Shown one piece after another: positions 6,998 through 9,942 of a DNA stretch of 9,942 nucleotides (position 1 is its first letter; each line of letters starts with the position of its first letter). The notes beneath the pieces are model-generated. The model ran no database searches. It was not told the DNA's origin and was given only the letters and a program-made list of their open reading frames with translations. The DNA is from 13-1-40CM-64-14 sp036393975 (GTDB lineage Bacteria; Sysuimicrobiota; Sysuimicrobiia; Sysuimicrobiales; Kaftiobacteriaceae): the NCBI GenBank assembly GCA_036393975.1, contig DASWFZ010000212.1:1-9942 (forward strand), in the 5' to 3' direction. The translations under genes and the position numbers were made by a program.

Positions 6998-7828
6998 ATG
7001 GAGAGTAGCATGATGGAGCGCATTGAAACCGCCGCCGCGTTCGTCCGGACCCGATCGAAAGTCACGCCAGATCTCGGCATCATTTTGGGATCGGGCCTCG
7101 GGGCACTCGCCGATGCGATCCGCGCCGAAGCCGTGATCCCGTATGCGCAGATCCCGGGGTTTGCGCCGACGACCGTCGAGGGGCATGCGGGAAACTTCAT
7201 CCTCGGCCATCTGCAGGGCAAAGCGGTTGTGGCGATGCAGGGCCGGGTCCACTACTACGAAGGTCACTCGCTGGCGGATACCGCGTTCCCCGTCCGGGTC
7301 ACGCGGAAACTGGGAGCCCGCGTGCTGCTGGTCAGTAACGCAGCGGGGGGGCTCAACCGCCAGTGGAAAGCGGGAGACCTCATGATCATCACCGATCACA
7401 TTAACTTCATGGGCGCGAACCCCCTGATGGGACCGAACGATCCCGCCCTTGGACCGCGCTTTCCGGACATGTCCAAGGCGTATGATCCGGCGCTGATCGC
7501 GCTGACAGAACAGGCCGCAGTGGCAGAGGGCATCCTCATCCGCACGGGGGTGTATGTCGGCGTGCACGGTCCCAGCTACGAGACCCCCGCGGAACTGCGC
7601 ATGCTGCGTGGGTGGGGCGCCGATGCCGTGGGGATGTCCACCGTGCCGGAGGTGATCGCCGCCCGCCACATGGGAATGCGGGTGCTCGGGATTACCGCGA
7701 TCACGGACATGGCCACGGGCGAGAAGATCGCCACCGTCACTCATGAAGAGGTGATGGCGGTGGCCAAAAAGATTGAACCGATGTTCGTCCGCCTCGTGAA
7801 ACACATCGTCAAGGAGCTGCCGGTCTGA
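6998..7828 (+). CDS. punA: Purine nucleoside phosphorylase, trimeric (PNP/MTAP) type
   Basis: A 276-residue protein. It splits purine (deoxy)nucleosides with phosphate to give the base and (deoxy)ribose-1-phosphate. Signature segments, in order, are GIILGSGLGAL (27-37, phosphate site S32), GHAGN (62-66), QGRVHYYEGH (81-90, with H85 and Y87), SNAAGGLN (113-120), DHINFMGANPLMGPND (133-148), YVGVHGPSYETPAELRM (186-202, with base-binding E195), MSTVPEV (213-219) and HEEV (249-252). These match the low-molecular-mass trimeric family, not the hexameric DeoD family. One selectivity residue is unusual: the normal T-N at the purine site is T236-D237 (GITAITDMATG). In human PNP the corresponding Asn243 selects 6-oxopurines, so adenosine use is possible here. 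MTA phosphorylase also has Asp there, but the remaining motifs fit PNP better. It has a good Shine-Dalgarno, with pdp 22 bases downstream. Confidence 0.94.
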   Translation: MESSMMERIETAAAFVRTRSKVTPDLGIILGSGLGALADAIRAEAVIPYAQIPGFAPTTVEGHAGNFILGHLQGKAVVAMQGRVHYYEGHSLADTAFPVRVTRKLGARVLLVSNAAGGLNRQWKAGDLMIITDHINFMGANPLMGPNDPALGPRFPDMSKAYDPALIALTEQAAVAEGILIRTGVYVGVHGPSYETPAELRMLRGWGADAVGMSTVPEVIAARHMGMRVLGITAITDMATGEKIATVTHEEVMAVAKKIEPMFVRLVKHIVKELPV

Positions 7829-7841
7829 TGGCGCAGTAAGT

Positions 7842-7847
7842 TGAGGA
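7842..7847 (+). promoter_or_regulatory. Ribosome binding site of pdp
   Basis: TGAGGA ends 3 bases before the ATG at 7851, somewhat closer than usual. It lies in the 22-base gap between punA and pdp. No other in-frame start nearby would preserve the family N-terminus. Confidence 0.5.
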
Positions 7848-7850
7848 CGG

Positions 7851-9155
7851 ATGCGAGTCACTGAAATCATCCAGAAAAAGCGCGACGGGGGCGAGTTAAC
7901 CGCGGGGGAGCTTGCGGAACTGGTTACGGGCTACGGGGCCGGCAGCGTTCCCGACTACCAGATCGCCGCGTTTCTCATGGCCGTGTACTTCCGCGGCATG
8001 ACCCCCGCTGAAACCGCCGCCTTCACGATGGCCCTGGTCCAATCAGGAAAAACACTGGACCTCGGGGGGATTCGCGGCGTAAAGGTCGACAAACATAGCA
8101 CCGGGGGCGTGGGGGATAAGACCTCGCTGGTGCTCATTCCGCTCGTGGCCGCCTCAGGGGCGCCGGTTGCCAAATTGTCAGGGCGGGGATTGGGACACAC
8201 GGGGGGCACGATCGACAAGCTGGAAGCCATCCCCGGGTTCCGCACAGAGCTGAGTCCCCAGGCGTTCATCGATCAGGTCAATCGGATCGGCTGCGCGATC
8301 GCCGGCGCAACGACGGAGCTTGTCCCAGCGGACAAGAAACTCTACGCCTTGCGCGACGTCACCGCAACCGTTGACAGTACCCCGCTGATCGCCGCGAGTG
8401 TGATGAGCAAGAAGATCGCAGGCGGCAGCGATGCTATCGTCTTGGACGTGAAGACCGGCAGCGGCGCGTTCATGAAGACCATGGACGCCGCTCGAGGCCT
8501 GGCCCAGGCGATGGTCCAAATCGGTACACAGGTACGAAGGAAGACTGTTGCTGTGATCAGCGATATGAATCAGCCCCTCGGGAGCGCCGTCGGCAATGCG
8601 TTGGAGGTCGCGGAGGCCATCCAGACTCTTCGAGGATCCGGCCCAGCAGATCTGCGCGAGCTATGCCTGGCGCTCGGGGCACACATGGTCGTCTTGGCGG
8701 GTCGGGCGCAATCGCCTGCCAATGGCCGGGCGATGCTGGAGAAGCTGCTCGATACAGGGGCGGCGCGGGCCAAATTTGCTGAAATGGTGGCCGCGCAGGG
8801 AGGGGACCGCCGCGTTGTAGACGACCCCGCGTTGCTCCCCTCCGCAAAGCTGCGGGTGCCCGTGGAATCCCCCGTCACGGGGGTCGTCGGATCCATCGAC
8901 GCCCAGGCCATTGGGATCGCGGCGATGACCCTCGGAGCAGGCCGGGCCACGAAAGATGACGTAATCGATCCGGCGGTCGGTGTGGTCCTCGTCCGTAAGG
9001 TAGGCGATCCCGTCAAGCAAGGCGAGCCCTTGGCAGTCGTCCATGCGTCCGATCCCGGGAAAGCGAACGAGGCGGTCGGACGTGTGAAGGCCGCGTACCA
9101 CGTAGCATCGTGGGAACCGCTGCGACGGCCGCTCATCCTTGAGGTGATCGCATAG
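7851..9155 (+). CDS. pdp: Pyrimidine-nucleoside (thymidine/uridine) phosphorylase
   Basis: A 434-residue protein, close to the usual length of Bacillus-type pyrimidine nucleoside phosphorylase and of E. coli DeoA. It phosphorolyses thymidine, deoxyuridine and/or uridine. The N-terminal helical domain (about 1-65) is followed by the phosphate-binding VDKHSTGGVGDKTSL (79-93). The family signature SGRGLGHTGGTIDKLEAIPG starts at residue 110. Base-binding R168, S183 and K187 (LRDVTATVDSTPLIAASVMSKK region) align exactly with the residues known from the Geobacillus enzyme. A conserved GGSDAIVLDVKTGSGAFM block follows, then the C-terminal PYNP domain (about 340-434, with RVPVESPVTGVVGSIDAQ). Pdp (broad) is preferred to DeoA (thymidine-specific) on neighbourhood; the sequence alone does not prove uridine activity. 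The stop codon directly abuts the next start. Confidence 0.93.
   Translation: MRVTEIIQKKRDGGELTAGELAELVTGYGAGSVPDYQIAAFLMAVYFRGMTPAETAAFTMALVQSGKTLDLGGIRGVKVDKHSTGGVGDKTSLVLIPLVAASGAPVAKLSGRGLGHTGGTIDKLEAIPGFRTELSPQAFIDQVNRIGCAIAGATTELVPADKKLYALRDVTATVDSTPLIAASVMSKKIAGGSDAIVLDVKTGSGAFMKTMDAARGLAQAMVQIGTQVRRKTVAVISDMNQPLGSAVGNALEVAEAIQTLRGSGPADLRELCLALGAHMVVLAGRAQSPANGRAMLEKLLDTGAARAKFAEMVAAQGGDRRVVDDPALLPSAKLRVPVESPVTGVVGSIDAQAIGIAAMTLGAGRATKDDVIDPAVGVVLVRKVGDPVKQGEPLAVVHASDPGKANEAVGRVKAAYHVASWEPLRRPLILEVIA
9141..9149 (+). promoter_or_regulatory. Strong ribosome binding site for the small kinase gene, inside pdp
   Basis: GAGGTGATC matches nine consecutive positions of the consensus complement to the 16S rRNA 3' end. 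It is 6 bases from the pdp stop and 6 bases before the GTG at 9156. It supports the GTG start despite the zero-base intergenic distance. Confidence 0.65.
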
Positions 9156-9707
9156 GTGATCGTCCGGATCCCGACTCCCGCACTCGTGGTTCTGTGCGGT
9201 CCGGCGGGGAGCGGCAAGTCGACGTTTGCCCATCGGCATTTTCCTGACACGTCAATCGTGTCCTCGGACCGCTGCCGGGCGATGATCGCCGACGACGAGG
9301 CAAACATACGGGTGTCGCGCGCGGCGTTCGAGCTCTTTCACCAGATCATCGAGCTGCGGCTACGGCACCGCCACCTCACTGTGGCCGACAGCACTGCCGT
9401 GCGCCCCGAGGCGCGCACGACCTTGCTGCACATCGCCCAAAAGTGCGAAGTGCCAACCGTGGTCATCATGTTCGACATCGCGGAGGCGACGTGCTTACAC
9501 AGGGATGAAGGGCGCTCTCGGCGTGTCGGCCGGGCGGTGATCCACCGCCAGTGGGAAGCGTTCCAACAGTCCGTGCGCCGCGTACCCACTGAGGGATTTG
9601 GCGAGGTCGTCATGCTCGGAGAAGACGACCTCCGCCGGGCACATGTGGAGATCCTAGAAGCATCGGGTCGCCGGGGAATCAGCGGCAAGAGTGTGAGGAG
9701 TCACTAG
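9156..9707 (+). CDS. Stand-alone P-loop kinase resembling the 5'-kinase domain of bacterial Pnkp
   Basis: A 183-residue AAA_33-type P-loop protein. The Walker A motif GPAGSGKST is at residues 15-23 (K21, S22). SSDRCR (36-41) supplies D38 and R41, the positions expected for the general base and substrate-phosphate arginine in polynucleotide 5'-kinases such as the N-terminal domain of Clostridium thermocellum Pnkp. The helix FELFHQIIELRLRHRHLTV (58-76) and ADSTAVRPEAR (77-87) are typical of that branch. An arginine-rich lid (R116, R120, R122, R123, R126) precedes HRQWEAF (130-136). Classical Pnkp also has phosphatase and ligase domains, absent here, and I see no neighbouring gene for either. 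It may phosphorylate 5'-OH RNA/DNA ends; a nucleoside or other small-molecule kinase is possible given the salvage genes upstream. The GTG start abuts the pdp stop. Fold assignment is firm, substrate is not. Confidence 0.8.
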   Translation: MIVRIPTPALVVLCGPAGSGKSTFAHRHFPDTSIVSSDRCRAMIADDEANIRVSRAAFELFHQIIELRLRHRHLTVADSTAVRPEARTTLLHIAQKCEVPTVVIMFDIAEATCLHRDEGRSRRVGRAVIHRQWEAFQQSVRRVPTEGFGEVVMLGEDDLRRAHVEILEASGRRGISGKSVRSH

Positions 9708-9720
9708 GCCATGGGGGAGG
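9695..9720 (+). promoter_or_regulatory. Two competing ribosome binding sites for the hydroxyacyl-CoA dehydrogenase
   Basis: GAGGAG (9695-9700) suits the ATG at 9711, and GGGGGAGG (9713-9720) suits the in-frame GTG at 9729. The second gives the protein length usual for the family, so the annotated start may be six codons too early. Confidence 0.5.
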
Positions 9721-9942
9721 GCGCAGGCGTGGAGATCAAGCGCGTCGGGGTCGTGGGGTGCGGGCTGATGGGAGCGGGGATCGCGGAAGTTTGTGCTCGC
9801 ACTAGCTATACAGTCATCGTCCGCGAAGTGACTGAGGAACTGCTGAAAAAGGGGCTCGCGCGCATCGAAGCCTCAATGGCCCGCGCCGTTGAACGCGGAA
9901 AGATGACCGCAGCAGATGCGAAAGCTGCCCGCGCTCGAATCA
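9711..9942 (+). CDS. 3-hydroxyacyl-CoA (3-hydroxybutyryl-CoA) dehydrogenase, N-terminal part
   Basis: The frame is open to the right edge, giving 77 residues. It begins with the NAD-binding Rossmann segment KRVGVVGCGLMGAGIAEVCA (residues 10-29), then YTVIVREVTEELLKKGLARI (33-52), typical of the Hbd/PaaH/FadB N-terminal domain. These enzymes interconvert 3-hydroxyacyl-CoA and 3-oxoacyl-CoA in fatty-acid oxidation or butyrate-type pathways. The start is ambiguous. ATG 9711 has GAGGAG 10 bases upstream. GTG 9729 has GGGGGAGG 8 bases upstream and would give MEIKRVGVVG, closer to the usual family N-terminus. It begins 3 bases after the kinase stop. The C-terminal domain, and so the chain-length class, is not visible. 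Confidence 0.85.
   Translation, partial: MGEGAGVEIKRVGVVGCGLMGAGIAEVCARTSYTVIVREVTEELLKKGLARIEASMARAVERGKMTAADAKAARARI

Noticed and set aside
6983..7870. A 295-codon open frame on the minus strand across punA.
   Set aside because: It lies antisense to punA with a His- and Arg-rich composition typical of shadow frames and no family signature.

Overview
This is a high-GC bacterial chromosome segment. Every recognisable gene lies on the + strand and the genes are packed head to tail: ten genes, two of them cut by the window edges, with no gap longer than 85 bases. I see no rRNA or tRNA gene, insertion sequence, prophage, CRISPR array, convincing promoter or rho-independent terminator. It reads as core metabolism in one long, probably co-transcribed block rather than an accessory island.

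Layout. (1) Bases 1-3198 hold the 3' part of tlyA (rRNA 2'-O-methyltransferase), nadK (NAD kinase) and pyrG (CTP synthase), each pair joined by a 4-base ATGA stop/start overlap. (2) After an 85-base gap come ilvE (branched-chain aminotransferase), a NUDIX hydrolase of the ADP-ribose pyrophosphatase type and xerD (tyrosine recombinase), with a 5-base gap and then another ATGA overlap. (3) Bases 5740-9155 form a nucleoside-salvage block: deoB, punA and pdp. Pdp and PunA release bases and (deoxy)ribose-1-phosphate from pyrimidine and purine nucleosides, and DeoB converts the sugar to the 5-phosphate for central carbon metabolism. (4) Directly abutting pdp is a small stand-alone P-loop kinase resembling the 5'-kinase domain of bacterial Pnkp. 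It is followed by the start of a 3-hydroxyacyl-CoA dehydrogenase gene that runs off the right edge.

Organism. The order tlyA-nadK ... pyrG-nudix-xerD recalls Actinobacteria such as Mycobacterium, and xerD-deoB-punA-pdp recalls Bacillus-type Firmicutes. Together with the high GC this suggests a deep-branching member of the Terrabacteria side of the tree. The sequence alone does not let me name the phylum.

Points worth a second look. Several enzymes carry substitutions at normally near-invariant active-site positions: Ser in place of the phosphoacceptor Thr in DeoB, Asp in place of the purine-selecting Asn in PunA, and three altered glutaminase signatures in PyrG. I found no convincing evidence of a wholly new system.
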